From contig JACQBA010000012.1 in the NCBI GenBank assembly GCA_016194745.1, positions 335,224 through 399,223 on the forward strand: DNA of 64,000 nt. Reading direction: 5' to 3'. The notes below the pieces were generated by a model. That model was not told the origin of the DNA, did not search any database, and worked only from the letters and a program-made list of their open reading frames with translations. Below, in pieces: positions 7,993-15,618 of the stretch. Source of the stretch: Elusimicrobiota bacterium (GTDB lineage Bacteria; Elusimicrobiota; Elusimicrobia; UBA1565; JACRDR01). The number at the start of each line of letters is the position of its first letter. The first letter of the stretch is position 1. The position numbers and the translations under genes were made by a program.

Positions 7993-8862
7993 TCAGACCG
8001 GGAGGACTTCCTTCCTTCGTCCCTTGAGCAGATCGAGCTTGGAGAGCTCGCTCACCGCCATGCCCGCGACGATGAGGGCGCCGCCGACGGCGCCGGAGGG
8101 CCGGAAGGCCTCGCCGCCCAGCGTCCACGCGAAGCCGGCGGCGAAGACGGGCTCGAACGAAAAGAGCAGGGCGACCTTGACCGGCGCGACGCGCTTTTGA
8201 GCGGCCATCTGCACGAAGAAGGCTGAGATGGTCGGGACCAAAGCCAGAAAGACGGTCACGCCCGCCGCCCTCGCCGAGTCGACCCGCAGCGAGAGCCCGA
8301 ACGCGGCCGCGAGCGCGAGGCAGCCCACCCCGGTCATCCAGAACTGGTGGAAGGCGAGAAGGACCATGTCGGCGTCGGCGCGGACGTAGAGGTCGGTCGC
8401 CAAGAGGTGCCCGGCGTAGGCCATCGCGCAGACGAGCGAGAGCGCGTCTCCGCGGTTGAAGCCGCGCGGCCCTCCGGTGATGACCCACAGACCCGCCACG
8501 GCGAGCGCCACGCCCGCCCATTGCGAGAGAGTCGGGGGCTTCTTGAGGAAGAGAAACAGAAACGCCGGGACGAAGACCACGAAAAGCCCCGTGATGAAGC
8601 CCGAATTGGACGCGCTCGTATACCGAAGCCCGACCGTCTGAGTGCCGTGCAGGATCGCGACGAGGAGCGCGAGCCACGCCGATTCCTTAAAGTGCCTAAG
8701 CGGCGAGGCCTTCCTCAAGACGATCGGCAGCAGCAGGAGCGCGGACAGCGCGAATCGGTAGCCCACCATGGCCACGGGGTCGATGGACGCGAGAGCGTCC
8801 TTGATGAGGTAGAAGGTCGAGCCCCAGACAGCCGCGCAGTAGACGAGGCCTAGCTCGTGCAT
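7993..8862 (-). CDS. EamA/DMT-family membrane transporter
   Basis: A 289-aa protein with about ten hydrophobic helices arranged as two EamA repeats. The first opens with GLVYCAAVWGSTFYLIKDAL, and the second covers the AFHQFWMTGVGCLALAAAF to VALLFSFEPVFAAGFAW region. Such proteins export amino acids, metabolites or drugs; the substrate cannot be told. The start was set at the ATG at 8862. The longer frame upstream reads antisense through trmL and was rejected. It is divergent from trmL with only 33 bases between the two starts, so the two promoters must overlap. Confidence 0.85.
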   Translation of the reverse strand: MHELGLVYCAAVWGSTFYLIKDALASIDPVAMVGYRFALSALLLLPIVLRKASPLRHFKESAWLALLVAILHGTQTVGLRYTSASNSGFITGLFVVFVPAFLFLFLKKPPTLSQWAGVALAVAGLWVITGGPRGFNRGDALSLVCAMAYAGHLLATDLYVRADADMVLLAFHQFWMTGVGCLALAAAFGLSLRVDSARAAGVTVFLALVPTISAFFVQMAAQKRVAPVKVALLFSFEPVFAAGFAWTLGGEAFRPSGAVGGALIVAGMAVSELSKLDLLKGRRKEVLPV

Positions 8863-8883
8863 CGGCGCACTATACCGTTTTTG

Positions 8884-8889
8884 TATCAT
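8884..8889 (+). promoter_or_regulatory. -10 box of trmL, leaderless arrangement
   Basis: TATCAT is followed by exactly 6 nt and then the GTG of trmL, so the predicted +1 is the G of the start codon. No SD is present. The -35 region is poor. Confidence 0.55.
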
Positions 8890-8895
8890 GGTCGC

Positions 8896-9363
8896 GTGCA
8901 CATCGTTCTCGTCGAGCCGGAGATCCACTGGAACACGGGCAACATCGGCCGCACCTGCGTCGCCACCGGCACGACACTGCACCTCGTGGGCAGGCTCGGA
9001 TTCAGCCTCGACGACAAGGAGATCCGCAGGGCGGGCCTCGATTATTGGTCCAAGCTCGCTCTCATGCAACACAAGTCGTTCGACGATTTCATGAGGACAC
9101 TCGCGGCGGACGCGTCGATTCTCCTCTTCTCGACGAAAGCGGTGAAGTCCTTTTGGGCGGCCCCGTATCATCCGGACAGCTATCTCGTGTTCGGAAGCGA
9201 GGGGCACGGCCTGCCCGAGTCTCTGTTGAAGCGGCATGAGGATCGCGCGTACCGCATTCCGATCGGAGACGGCGTGCGTTCCCTCAATCTGTCGACGGCC
9301 GCGTCTGTGGCACTCTACGAAGGCCTGCGTCAGACGACGAAGACGCCGCGGACGTGGTGCTAA
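8896..9363 (+). CDS. trmL: tRNA (cytidine/uridine-34-2'-O)-methyltransferase TrmL
   Basis: A 155-aa SPOUT methyltransferase that methylates the wobble ribose of tRNA-Leu isoacceptors using SAM. Family motifs are clear: NTGNIGRTCVATG at residues 15-27, the SAM-knot LVFGSEGHGLP, and IPIGDGVRSLNLSTAASVALYEGLRQ at the C-terminus. The length is typical. The GTG at 8896 is chosen because HIVLVEPEI starts immediately after it, as in homologues. An upstream in-frame ATG would place the gene across its own -10 box. It is convergent with the esterase gene 6 bases away. Confidence 0.93.
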   Translation: MHIVLVEPEIHWNTGNIGRTCVATGTTLHLVGRLGFSLDDKEIRRAGLDYWSKLALMQHKSFDDFMRTLAADASILLFSTKAVKSFWAAPYHPDSYLVFGSEGHGLPESLLKRHEDRAYRIPIGDGVRSLNLSTAASVALYEGLRQTTKTPRTWC

Positions 9364-9369
9364 GGGCTC

Positions 9370-10377
9370 CTACTGGAGCGCTTTCGCGAGCAATGGAAGG
9401 CTCGCGTCGTAACGGTAGGCGATGCTCATGTGGCCGTCGTCGAATTCCTCGTGATGGGGCTGGATTTGATGGCGGCGCATCGCAGCGACAAGGGCCCGGG
9501 CGCCCCAATGCAGGGCGAACTCGTCCTTTGAACCGCAGTCGATATAGATCAAGCGCAGCCTGCGCAGGTTGTCGACGTAGCGCTCGACCATATTCACGGG
9601 GTCCCACACCTGCCAGCGCTTCCACACGTCGGGCTTGAACTTGCCGGTCTCGAGGTCGAAGGGGAATTCGACGCCGAGATGAGGCGAGCTGGGCTCCGGC
9701 GAGTAGTGCGCCGCCATCGCCAGCATGTTCAGAGCCGCGTGATTCTTCTTCATCTGGCGGTTGGGGTTCGCCCAAAATTTCTCGAGCCAGCGCTTCGGCC
9801 CTCCCGCGTCCTTGAACGAGTCGAGCGCCTTCGGAAAGTCCGGGATGTAGCTCAGCTCGAAGCAGGAGTCGCCCGAATGGTCCGCCAGCGCTTCGAAGAC
9901 CTCGGGTCGGCGCATGCCGAGCACGATCGAACCGTAGCCGCCGGACGACTTGCCGAACACCCCGAAGCGGCCCGCGCGGTACGTCTTGCGCACGAACGGG
10001 ACGATCTCATCGACCAGATAGTCCTCGTAGGCTCCGGTCGCCGAGGAGTTGATGTATTGGTTTCCGCCAAGCCGCGTAAAACAGTCCGGCGCCGCGATGA
10101 TGACGGGCTGGCATTTCCCGGAAGAGACAAGCCGGTCCATGCGGCGCTTCAAATCCTCGCCCAGCGGGTCGACATTGAACATCGACGCGCCCGTGCCCGT
10201 GAAGCCGGAGAGGCCGAGGAGTACGGGATACGTCCGGTCCTTCTCCGATTCGTAGCCGGGGGGGAGGTATACGTAGAGATCGCGCACCGTCGGATCCCCG
10301 AGGGCGTTTCCGGCGAGGACGCGGCTTTCGTGACGATGGATGACGAGGGTGCCCGCCGCCTCGCGGACCGTCGTCAT
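9370..10377 (-). CDS. Putative esterase (alpha/beta hydrolase, PF00756-like)
   Basis: A 335-aa serine hydrolase of the esterase D/enterochelin-esterase-like family. DLYVYLPPGYES is the characteristic N-terminal strand-loop. The nucleophile elbow is FGKSSGGYGS (Gly-x-Ser-x-Gly), with the acid in YIDCGSKDEF and the His in FDDGHMSIAYRYD. There is no signal peptide, so it is cytosolic. The substrate is unknown. It is the last gene of the panB operon; its ATG overlaps the stop of the HAMP gene (ATGA). Confidence 0.85.
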   Translation of the reverse strand: MTTVREAAGTLVIHRHESRVLAGNALGDPTVRDLYVYLPPGYESEKDRTYPVLLGLSGFTGTGASMFNVDPLGEDLKRRMDRLVSSGKCQPVIIAAPDCFTRLGGNQYINSSATGAYEDYLVDEIVPFVRKTYRAGRFGVFGKSSGGYGSIVLGMRRPEVFEALADHSGDSCFELSYIPDFPKALDSFKDAGGPKRWLEKFWANPNRQMKKNHAALNMLAMAAHYSPEPSSPHLGVEFPFDLETGKFKPDVWKRWQVWDPVNMVERYVDNLRRLRLIYIDCGSKDEFALHWGARALVAAMRRHQIQPHHEEFDDGHMSIAYRYDASLPLLAKALQ

Positions 10378-10928
10378 TGAAGCTTGTAGAAGGAGCCGAG
10401 CGTCTTGAGCTCGTGGCGGATGGCTTGGACCTCGTCGCGCAAGGAGTCGCCCGACTTCGCCTTGGAGACGATCGTCTCAAGGCGCTCCTCGACGCGGGAG
10501 ACCGCCTGCCGGTCGTGGTTCGCCTTGCGCCGCAGCGCGTCCCGCATCGAGATGAAATCCTGCACGAGCCCGACCAGCTCGTCGGTGTCGCGCGTCTTCT
10601 CTTCGCCCGTGAGGTCTCCCTCGCGGATGCGCCGGATGCCGGCCGTCAGCACCATGAGCGGGCCGATGTACTTGTGCGACCACAGCACCGTCATGACCAC
10701 GCCGGCGAGCAGCGTCGTGAAGAACGCGACATAGAACGGGGCGAGGAGCGCGTCGCGCGCCCAGCCGACCGAGATGAACGCCCGCTCCGATTGGGCCGCG
10801 GCCTGCTCCAATCCGCGGTCCATGCTGAAGTAAGCGACGAGCAGGCTCACCGCCATCATGCCCACGACGAAGCGCAGCATGCGCGTCTGGATGGGTGGAT
10901 CGATCCAAAACTTCTTGCGTTTGGCCAT
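10374..10928 (-). CDS. HAMP-domain membrane protein without an output domain
   Basis: A 184-aa protein with two transmembrane helices (about residues 18-36, and 62-85 through the AFFTTLLAGVVMTVLW segment) flanking a roughly 25-residue external loop. A HAMP linker follows (GPLMVLTAGIRRIREGDLTGE), then a C-terminal coiled coil rich in Arg, Glu and Lys. No kinase, cyclase or methyl-accepting domain follows, so the protein ends where a signalling module would begin. It may transmit a signal by protein contact. It sits between panC and the esterase, with a 1-nt overlap to panC (TAATG) and ATGA to the esterase. Confidence 0.8.
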   Translation of the reverse strand: MAKRKKFWIDPPIQTRMLRFVVGMMAVSLLVAYFSMDRGLEQAAAQSERAFISVGWARDALLAPFYVAFFTTLLAGVVMTVLWSHKYIGPLMVLTAGIRRIREGDLTGEEKTRDTDELVGLVQDFISMRDALRRKANHDRQAVSRVEERLETIVSKAKSGDSLRDEVQAIRHELKTLGSFYKLQ

Positions 10929-11797
10929 TATCGGGAGCGGGCCTTATCTTTACAAATGACCGGAATATTGTCAATCAGCCGCGTCTTGCCGATTCGGACC
11001 GCCGCGAGCAGCCTCAACTCGCCGCGGAGGCGCTTGGCGGGCTCCAGTGAAGCGGCGTCGACAAGGGCGACGTAATCGGGGCGAGCGCCGGGGATGGTGT
11101 CGATGCCCGCCCGGACCGTCTTGAGCAGCCCTCCCGCCGCGTCGCCGGGATGCGTCCGGGCGTACGCCGCGCCGGCGGACAGCGCCTGATACAGGCGCGG
11201 CGCCCAGGCCCGTTCGTGGGGCGCGAGATATGCGTTCCGGCTCGACAAGGCGAGGCCGTCCGCCTCGCGCACGGTCGGGCAGCCCACGATCTCGATCGGG
11301 ACGTTGAGGTCCCGGCTCATCCTCCGTAGGATCGTCAACTGCTGGTAGTCCTTTTCGCCGAAATAGGCGCGGTGCGGCCGCATCATGTTGAACAGCTTGA
11401 GGACGACGGTCGCGACGCCTCGGAAGTGTCCGGGGCGAAAGGAACCGCACAGGGTATCGGAGACTCCCTCGACCTCGACGTGCGTGCCAAATCCCTCCGG
11501 GTACATCGCGGCGGGTTCCGGCAGGAGAAGCACGTCGGCCCCGGCCTTCCTGCACAGGGCGGTGTCCCGGGAAACGGGGCGGGGATAGCGGCTGTAGTCC
11601 TCCGTCGGTCCGAACTGGAGCGGGTTGACGAAGATCGAGACGGCGACGCGGTGGTTCTCCCGGCGGGCCCTGCGGATCAGGGACAGATGCCCCGCGTGCA
11701 GGGCGCCCATCGTGGGCACGAAGCCGAGGCTGAGTCCGCGGCGCCGGACATCGTCCGAGAATCGGACGGCCTCCGACGCGCGGCGCAGGAGCTTCAT
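10928..11797 (-). CDS. panC: Pantothenate synthetase
   Basis: A 289-aa enzyme joining pantoate and beta-alanine through a pantoyl-adenylate (pantothenate/CoA pathway). It shows the HIGH-type ATP site PTMGALHAGHLSLI at residues 29-42, FVNPLQFGPTEDYSRYPR, FGEKDYQQL and the KMSKS-like region READGLALSSRNAYL. The length is normal. The ATG overlaps the stop of the preceding hydrolase gene (ATGA). panB is two genes upstream in the same operon; panD is not present in this window. Confidence 0.96.
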   Translation of the reverse strand: MKLLRRASEAVRFSDDVRRRGLSLGFVPTMGALHAGHLSLIRRARRENHRVAVSIFVNPLQFGPTEDYSRYPRPVSRDTALCRKAGADVLLLPEPAAMYPEGFGTHVEVEGVSDTLCGSFRPGHFRGVATVVLKLFNMMRPHRAYFGEKDYQQLTILRRMSRDLNVPIEIVGCPTVREADGLALSSRNAYLAPHERAWAPRLYQALSAGAAYARTHPGDAAGGLLKTVRAGIDTIPGARPDYVALVDAASLEPAKRLRGELRLLAAVRIGKTRLIDNIPVICKDKARSR

Positions 11798-12663
11798 AGG
11801 GCCTTCGCGAAGAATTCGATGAGTCGCCGCTGGTACTCCGCTCCGCCGACTTCGGCGCAGAAGCGATGCGCGGCGCCGGCGACCGTCCAGAGTGCCTTCG
11901 GCTCGCCGGATCTTTCGTAGACCTTCCGCACCACTTCGAGCGGCATCAGCATGTCCTTTTCGCCCGCGATGAAGAACGTGGGGCGGGGGGAAATCCTGCC
12001 GACGTGGTAGATCGGGCTGAACGGCTCGGGATCGAGTCCTAGGCGCCAGCGCATGATGGCCAAGGTCATCACGCCGAACGGGAAGTAGGGGAGATGGTAA
12101 TTCACGCAGGCGAACTGGTTCACGACCTCGTTGAACGATGCGAAGGGCGACTCGACCGCGACCGCCTTGACGTCGGGATGGGTCGAGGCGGCCCAGATGG
12201 CCAGCGTGGCGCCCATGGAATGGCCGAACGTGCCGAGGTTGCGGCGCCAGGCGGGCTTCGCCCGGGCGAGAAACTCAAGGGCGGCTTTGGTGTCGCGCGT
12301 CTCGTAGTAGACGAGCGACGTCATGTGGCCCTCGCTCTCGCCGTGGAAGCGGAAGTCGAACAGGAACAGGTTGAACTCCTTGGCGAGGAAATGCAGCCGT
12401 TCCAAGACGTCGCCTTTGTTGTCGCCCCAGCCATGGCAGATCATCACCGTCTTATCGGTCTGCCGCGCCGACGGGATCAGCCAGCCCGCCAGCGTCAGGC
12501 CGTCTTCCGTCTTGAACGAGACTTTCTCGTAGGGAAGCCCGAACTTATCGGGGAACGTATCCATCTTGAGCATGAACGGAGGATGGAACAGAAAATGGGA
12601 CCCGTACCACGCGGCGAGGAAGAGGACGAGCAGGAGGCCGGCGAGGACCAAGAACGCGGTCAA
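11794..12663 (-). CDS. Membrane-anchored alpha/beta hydrolase
   Basis: A 289-aa protein with an N-terminal signal anchor (hydrophobic residues 4-20) and an alpha/beta-hydrolase domain. VMICHGWGDNKGD provides the oxyanion region, GHSMGATLA the Ser nucleophile elbow, FIAGEKDMLMP the Asp and AAHRF the His. It resembles the BEM46/YqkD-like group; the substrate is unknown. It lies between panB and panC, overlapping both by ATGA, so it is co-translated with pantothenate synthesis genes. A pathway role is not established. Confidence 0.85.
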   Translation of the reverse strand: MTAFLVLAGLLLVLFLAAWYGSHFLFHPPFMLKMDTFPDKFGLPYEKVSFKTEDGLTLAGWLIPSARQTDKTVMICHGWGDNKGDVLERLHFLAKEFNLFLFDFRFHGESEGHMTSLVYYETRDTKAALEFLARAKPAWRRNLGTFGHSMGATLAIWAASTHPDVKAVAVESPFASFNEVVNQFACVNYHLPYFPFGVMTLAIMRWRLGLDPEPFSPIYHVGRISPRPTFFIAGEKDMLMPLEVVRKVYERSGEPKALWTVAGAAHRFCAEVGGAEYQRRLIEFFAKAL

Positions 12664-13535
12664 TGTTGCGCTTTCGCCGCGGGGCGAGTATAGGCGTGCT
12701 CAGGACCTGGGAACGCGGCGTCCTGGACTTCCTTCACGTACTGCTGCACCGCCTTGAGCATCTCCGGGCGGAGGTTCGCGTAGCGCTTGACGAACTTGGG
12801 TGAGATCTGGTCGCCCATCCCGAGCATGTCGTCGGACACGAGGATCTGCCCGTCGCACTCCGCGCCCGCCCCGATGCCGATCGTCGGTACCGCGACCTTG
12901 CGGGTGATCTCGGAGGCGAGCTCGGCGGGAATCGCCTCGAGGACGATGGCGAACACGCCCGCGCCCTCGAGGATGCGCGAGTCTGTGAGCATCTTCTCCG
13001 CTTCCTGCGGGCGCCGTCCCTGGACCTTGTAGCCGCCGAGCCTGTGGACGGCTTGGGGGGTGAGGCCCAGATGCCCCATTACGGGGATGTTGATTCGGAG
13101 GAGCTCTTTGATCGTCGGCGCGATCTCGATGCCTCCCTCGAGCTTGACGGCCTCGGCGCCGGCCTCCTTGATGAGTCGGCCCGCCGCGCGAGCGGCTTCC
13201 TTGACGTCGATCTCGTAGGTCAGGAACGGCATGTCGGCGACGAGGAGCGCGCGCGAGTTGCCGCGCTTGACGGCTCGGACGTGGTGGATCATCTCCTCCA
13301 GCGTCACCGGGATCGTATTCTCGTAGCCGAGCTTGACGTTGCCGACCGAGTCGCCGACCAAGATGACGTCGACTCCGGCCTCGTTCAAGAGTTTGGCGGT
13401 GGGCGCGTCGTACGCGGTCAGGGCCGTGATGCGCTGGCCCTTCTGCTTCATTTCAGTGAGCTTGGCGGTGGTTACTTTGGCGAGCTCTGCCATGGGGGTT
13501 GGAATGGGTTTTCCGACGGCGCTCCGACGAGCCAT
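12660..13535 (-). CDS. panB: 3-methyl-2-oxobutanoate hydroxymethyltransferase
   Basis: A 291-aa TIM-barrel enzyme that transfers a hydroxymethyl group from methylene-THF to 2-oxoisovalerate, the first committed step to pantothenate. Recognised by ITALTAYDAPTAKLLNEAGVD, VILVGDSVGNVKLGY with the metal Asp, VKLEGG, PVMGHLGLTPQ and PTIGIGAGAECDGQILV. The ATG at 13535 gives a slightly long N-terminus; an ATG at 13493 (277 aa) is an alternative. I keep 13535 because a -10 box lies exactly 6 nt before it, implying a leaderless start. It heads a five-gene operon: panB, hydrolase, panC, HAMP, esterase. Confidence 0.95.
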   Translation of the reverse strand: MARRSAVGKPIPTPMAELAKVTTAKLTEMKQKGQRITALTAYDAPTAKLLNEAGVDVILVGDSVGNVKLGYENTIPVTLEEMIHHVRAVKRGNSRALLVADMPFLTYEIDVKEAARAAGRLIKEAGAEAVKLEGGIEIAPTIKELLRINIPVMGHLGLTPQAVHRLGGYKVQGRRPQEAEKMLTDSRILEGAGVFAIVLEAIPAELASEITRKVAVPTIGIGAGAECDGQILVSDDMLGMGDQISPKFVKRYANLRPEMLKAVQQYVKEVQDAAFPGPEHAYTRPAAKAQH

Positions 13536-13541
13536 TGTACC

Positions 13542-13547
13542 ATTCTA
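13542..13547 (-). promoter_or_regulatory. -10 box of panB, leaderless arrangement
   Basis: On the minus strand TAGAAT is followed by 6 nt and the ATG of panB, so +1 falls on the A of the start codon. Confidence 0.5.
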
Positions 13548-13575
13548 GACCGCACCCCGGCAATCGCCCAGAGCC

Positions 13576-14247
13576 CTAGCGTTTGGTGGCGGTCCAGACG
13601 ACGTAGTGGGTGCCCCGTCCTCCGCGGCTGCGCACGGGATACTCCGCGACCTCGAAATCCGCCTTCCGCAGGCGCTTCACGAAATCGCGGTTCGGCTTGG
13701 AGGACCAGAAGGCGATCACGCCCGCCGGCCGCAAGGCGGACGCGGCGGCGGCGAGGCCGGCGTCCGAGTAGAGCCAATCGTTCGCCTTCAAGGTCTGCCC
13801 TTCGGGGCCGTTGTCCACGTCCTGCAGGATGGCGTCGTAGGCGTCCCGGCGCTCCCGAAGAATGAGCGCGATGTCGCGCGGGTGGACCTCGACGCGAGGG
13901 TCTTGAAGCGGACGGCCCGCGAGATGCGAGATCGGACCGCGGTTCCACTCGACCACTTCGGGGACGAGTTCGGACACGTCGACTTTCGCCCCGGCTCCCA
14001 GGCGGCGCAGCGCGGCCGCGAGAGTGAATCCCATCCCGAGGCCGCCGACGAGGACCCGGGGCTTCCGGAGGGCGCCGGCTTTCCGGCAGCCGAGTTCCGC
14101 CAGCGCGTCCTCGGACGCGTGAGCGCGATTGTCCATCAGCAGGTGCCCGTCCACCTTGATCAGGTACTCGTCGCCGCGCCGATGGAGGGTGAGCGTCTCC
14201 GAGCCGCCGGGTACCTTGGCGCTGCCGAGGACCTCCCAGGGGTTCAT
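13576..14247 (-). CDS. Spermidine synthase-like SAM-binding protein
   Basis: A 223-aa protein with a class I methyltransferase/spermidine-synthase fold. The Gly-rich loop VLVGGLGMGFTLAAALRR and the acidic strand-end KVDVSELVPEVVEWNRG bind the nucleotide, and the VEVHPRDIALIL and YDAILQDVDNGPEG segments follow. The Asp pair typical of aminopropyl transfer is not obvious, so it may be a methyltransferase. The ATG at 14247 starts at MNPWEVLG; the long upstream frame overlaps the lipoprotein gene and is a shadow. It lies 5 bases downstream of that lipoprotein gene and is probably co-transcribed. Confidence 0.78.
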   Translation of the reverse strand: MNPWEVLGSAKVPGGSETLTLHRRGDEYLIKVDGHLLMDNRAHASEDALAELGCRKAGALRKPRVLVGGLGMGFTLAAALRRLGAGAKVDVSELVPEVVEWNRGPISHLAGRPLQDPRVEVHPRDIALILRERRDAYDAILQDVDNGPEGQTLKANDWLYSDAGLAAAASALRPAGVIAFWSSKPNRDFVKRLRKADFEVAEYPVRSRGGRGTHYVVWTATKR

Positions 14248-14252
14248 CGCGC

Positions 14253-14633
14253 CTACCGGTCCCGGGTCGTGAAGTCCGTCACAAGACCTGACTCGAAGAT
14301 CACGCGAGCCCGCTCGTCCGCGGGGAGGCGCGCTTTCGAGGGAGGGTCGCTCATGGCGATGCCTCCGGCGAGGGAGCCGGAAGGCTGGGGGGAACGATAC
14401 GTCCAGACCTCGCGGTTGATCCGGCCGTCGGACTTGGACTCCTTCCGGTCCGGCTCTCCGAGAGCGATGAGGACCATGGCCGGCGTGAATCCGACCTCGA
14501 TGTCTCCACCGCGGATCTTGCGGCGGGCGGCCTCGGGGAAAGCGTCGAACTTGGACTGCCGCGCCTTGATCCGGGAAGACGGGGACGCGCAGGCCGCGAG
14601 GAGCAGAGCCATCGCCAACGTGAGCCGGGCCAT
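14253..14633 (-). CDS. Small lipoprotein, unknown function
   Basis: A 126-aa protein with a clear type II signal: a short basic start, hydrophobic core, then LLLAACASPSS with the lipobox Cys near residue 16. The mature part has a FTPAMVLIALGEPDRKE segment followed by REVWTYRS, as in small OmlA/SmpA-like or DUF-type envelope lipoproteins (weak resemblance). The start at 14633 is preferred over 14717 because it yields the signal peptide and lies 8 nt from a -10 box. Confidence 0.72.
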   Translation of the reverse strand: MARLTLAMALLLAACASPSSRIKARQSKFDAFPEAARRKIRGGDIEVGFTPAMVLIALGEPDRKESKSDGRINREVWTYRSPQPSGSLAGGIAMSDPPSKARLPADERARVIFESGLVTDFTTRDR

Positions 14634-14641
14634 CGGCCAAG

Positions 14642-14647
14642 AGTATA
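14642..14647 (-). promoter_or_regulatory. -10 box of the lipoprotein gene
   Basis: TATACT on the minus strand lies 8 nt before the ATG at 14633, with TTTTCG 17 nt upstream as a weak -35. It predicts a 2-nt leader. Confidence 0.45.
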
Positions 14648-14682
14648 ACCCATCCGCGCGGCGGCGAAAATGAAAAAGGGTA

Positions 14683-14711
14683 TTGACATCTCCTCGGCTA
14701 TCGGTTAAACT
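14683..14711 (+). promoter_or_regulatory. Sigma70-type promoter of the TetR gene
   Basis: A perfect TTGACA (14683-14688), 17-nt spacer and TAAACT (14706-14711). The predicted start at about 14718 lies inside the operator-like sequence. Confidence 0.8.
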
Positions 14712-14726
14712 GACCATGTGGATGGT
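14709..14726 (+). promoter_or_regulatory. Probable autoregulatory operator of the TetR gene
   Basis: The right half TGGATGGT (14719-14726) is identical to the half-site of the palindrome at 15346-15363. The left half ACTGACCA is degenerate. An ACCAT/ATGGT inverted pair sits at 14713-14726. It overlaps the promoter start point, so bound repressor would block transcription. Confidence 0.55.
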
Positions 14727-14731
14727 TTAAT

Positions 14732-15328
14732 ATGAGCCGCACGCCGAACCTCGAGGCCCGAGAGCGGATCTTGTCCGCCGCCTTCACGCTGATGCATGCG
14801 CGGGGTTTCAACGACGTGAGCATGGACGACGTTGCCGCGGGAGCCGGGCTCAAGAAGGCGAACTTGTTCCATTACTATCCGACCAAGGAGGCGCTCGGCC
14901 TCGCTGTATTCGACTACGCCGCGGCCAAGATGCGCGCCGGGATGGAGGAGAGATTCTCCAAGGGCGAGGATCCGATCCGACTCGTGGAAGGCATGTTCTC
15001 CGATGTCGCCGAAGGGATGGAAGCCAACAGCTGCAAGGGCGGCTGCTTTGTCGGAAACCTGGCGCAGGAACTGAGCGACCATTACGAGAAGATCCGCCTG
15101 CGCGTGTCGGCGCATCTCAAGGACTGGACCAATCTGCTGGCGGGCGCGCTGGAACGGGGTCGCGCCAAGGGATACTTTCGCAAGGAGATGAAGTGTTGCG
15201 AATCGGCGGAGGCGATCCTGTCTCTGTTCGAAGGCGCCACCTTGGTCAGCAAGGCGAACAAGGAGACTCAGCCGCTGGACAACGCGCGCAAAATGGCGGT
15301 GCGGTATCTGAAAGCGTACAAGACTTGA
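14732..15328 (+). CDS. TetR-family transcriptional repressor with cysteine clusters
   Basis: A 198-aa regulator. The N-terminal HTH covers about residues 8-55 (ERILSAAFTLMHARGFNDVSMDDVAAGAGLKKANLFHYYPTKEAL region, with FHYYPTKEAL as the TetR recognition-helix signature). The C-terminal ligand domain contains CKGGC at mid-protein and a CC pair near the C-terminus, which could sense a thiol-reactive compound or metal (inference). The ATG follows a strong promoter after a 14-nt leader without an SD. A matching palindrome controls the next gene, so it probably represses both itself and the small Cys-rich protein. Confidence 0.88.
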   Translation: MSRTPNLEARERILSAAFTLMHARGFNDVSMDDVAAGAGLKKANLFHYYPTKEALGLAVFDYAAAKMRAGMEERFSKGEDPIRLVEGMFSDVAEGMEANSCKGGCFVGNLAQELSDHYEKIRLRVSAHLKDWTNLLAGALERGRAKGYFRKEMKCCESAEAILSLFEGATLVSKANKETQPLDNARKMAVRYLKAYKT

Positions 15329-15345
15329 TTTTTTTTGCTCTCAAA

Positions 15346-15363
15346 ACCATCCATTTGGATGGT
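15346..15363 (+). promoter_or_regulatory. Palindromic TetR operator in the promoter of the Cys-rich protein
   Basis: Perfect 8-bp arms ACCATCCA / TGGATGGT with a 2-nt centre. It lies just before TATATA (-10), so occupancy would occlude the polymerase. It shares its half-site with the upstream TetR promoter. Confidence 0.7.
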
Positions 15364-15388
15364 ATATATGAGGATAGGAGGCGCGACC

Positions 15389-15577
15389 ATGGAAGCCCAG
15401 GAAGGCAAGGACGGCGGCAAGGAGTGCTGCACGAAGGGAAAATGCTGCGGGGGCAAGGCCCTCGCGGCGGCGGGACTCCTGTTGCTGGGCGGCATCGGCG
15501 GATTCTTCGCCGGTCGGTGCAGCAGCGGGATGTGTCCGGTCAAGTCGAGCGCGCCGGCGCAGACTCAGGCGAAGTAG
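15389..15577 (+). CDS. Tiny cysteine-rich single-TM protein
   Basis: A 62-aa protein. The N-terminal cytosolic part holds ECCTKGKCCGGK (four Cys in nine residues), then a Gly/Ala/Leu transmembrane helix (LAAAGLLLLGGIGGFFAG), and a short exposed tail with CSSGMC. The ATG at 15389 is preferred over 15368 because AGGAGG lies at ideal distance. It sits directly behind the TetR gene with a palindromic operator in its promoter. Cys clusters on both sides of the membrane suggest metal binding or thiol redox, but no known family was recognised. Confidence 0.75.
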   Translation: MEAQEGKDGGKECCTKGKCCGGKALAAAGLLLLGGIGGFFAGRCSSGMCPVKSSAPAQTQAK

Positions 15578-15589
15578 GCCGAGATTGCC

Positions 15590-15618
15590 AGCCCCCTGGC
15601 GCGCCGCGCCAGGGGGCT
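15590..15618. terminator. Bidirectional hairpin terminator
   Basis: A perfect 13-bp stem (AGCCCCCTGGCGC / GCGCCAGGGGGCT) with a 3-nt loop lies between convergent genes. There is no U-run on either side. It touches the stop codon of the cupin gene. Confidence 0.65.
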
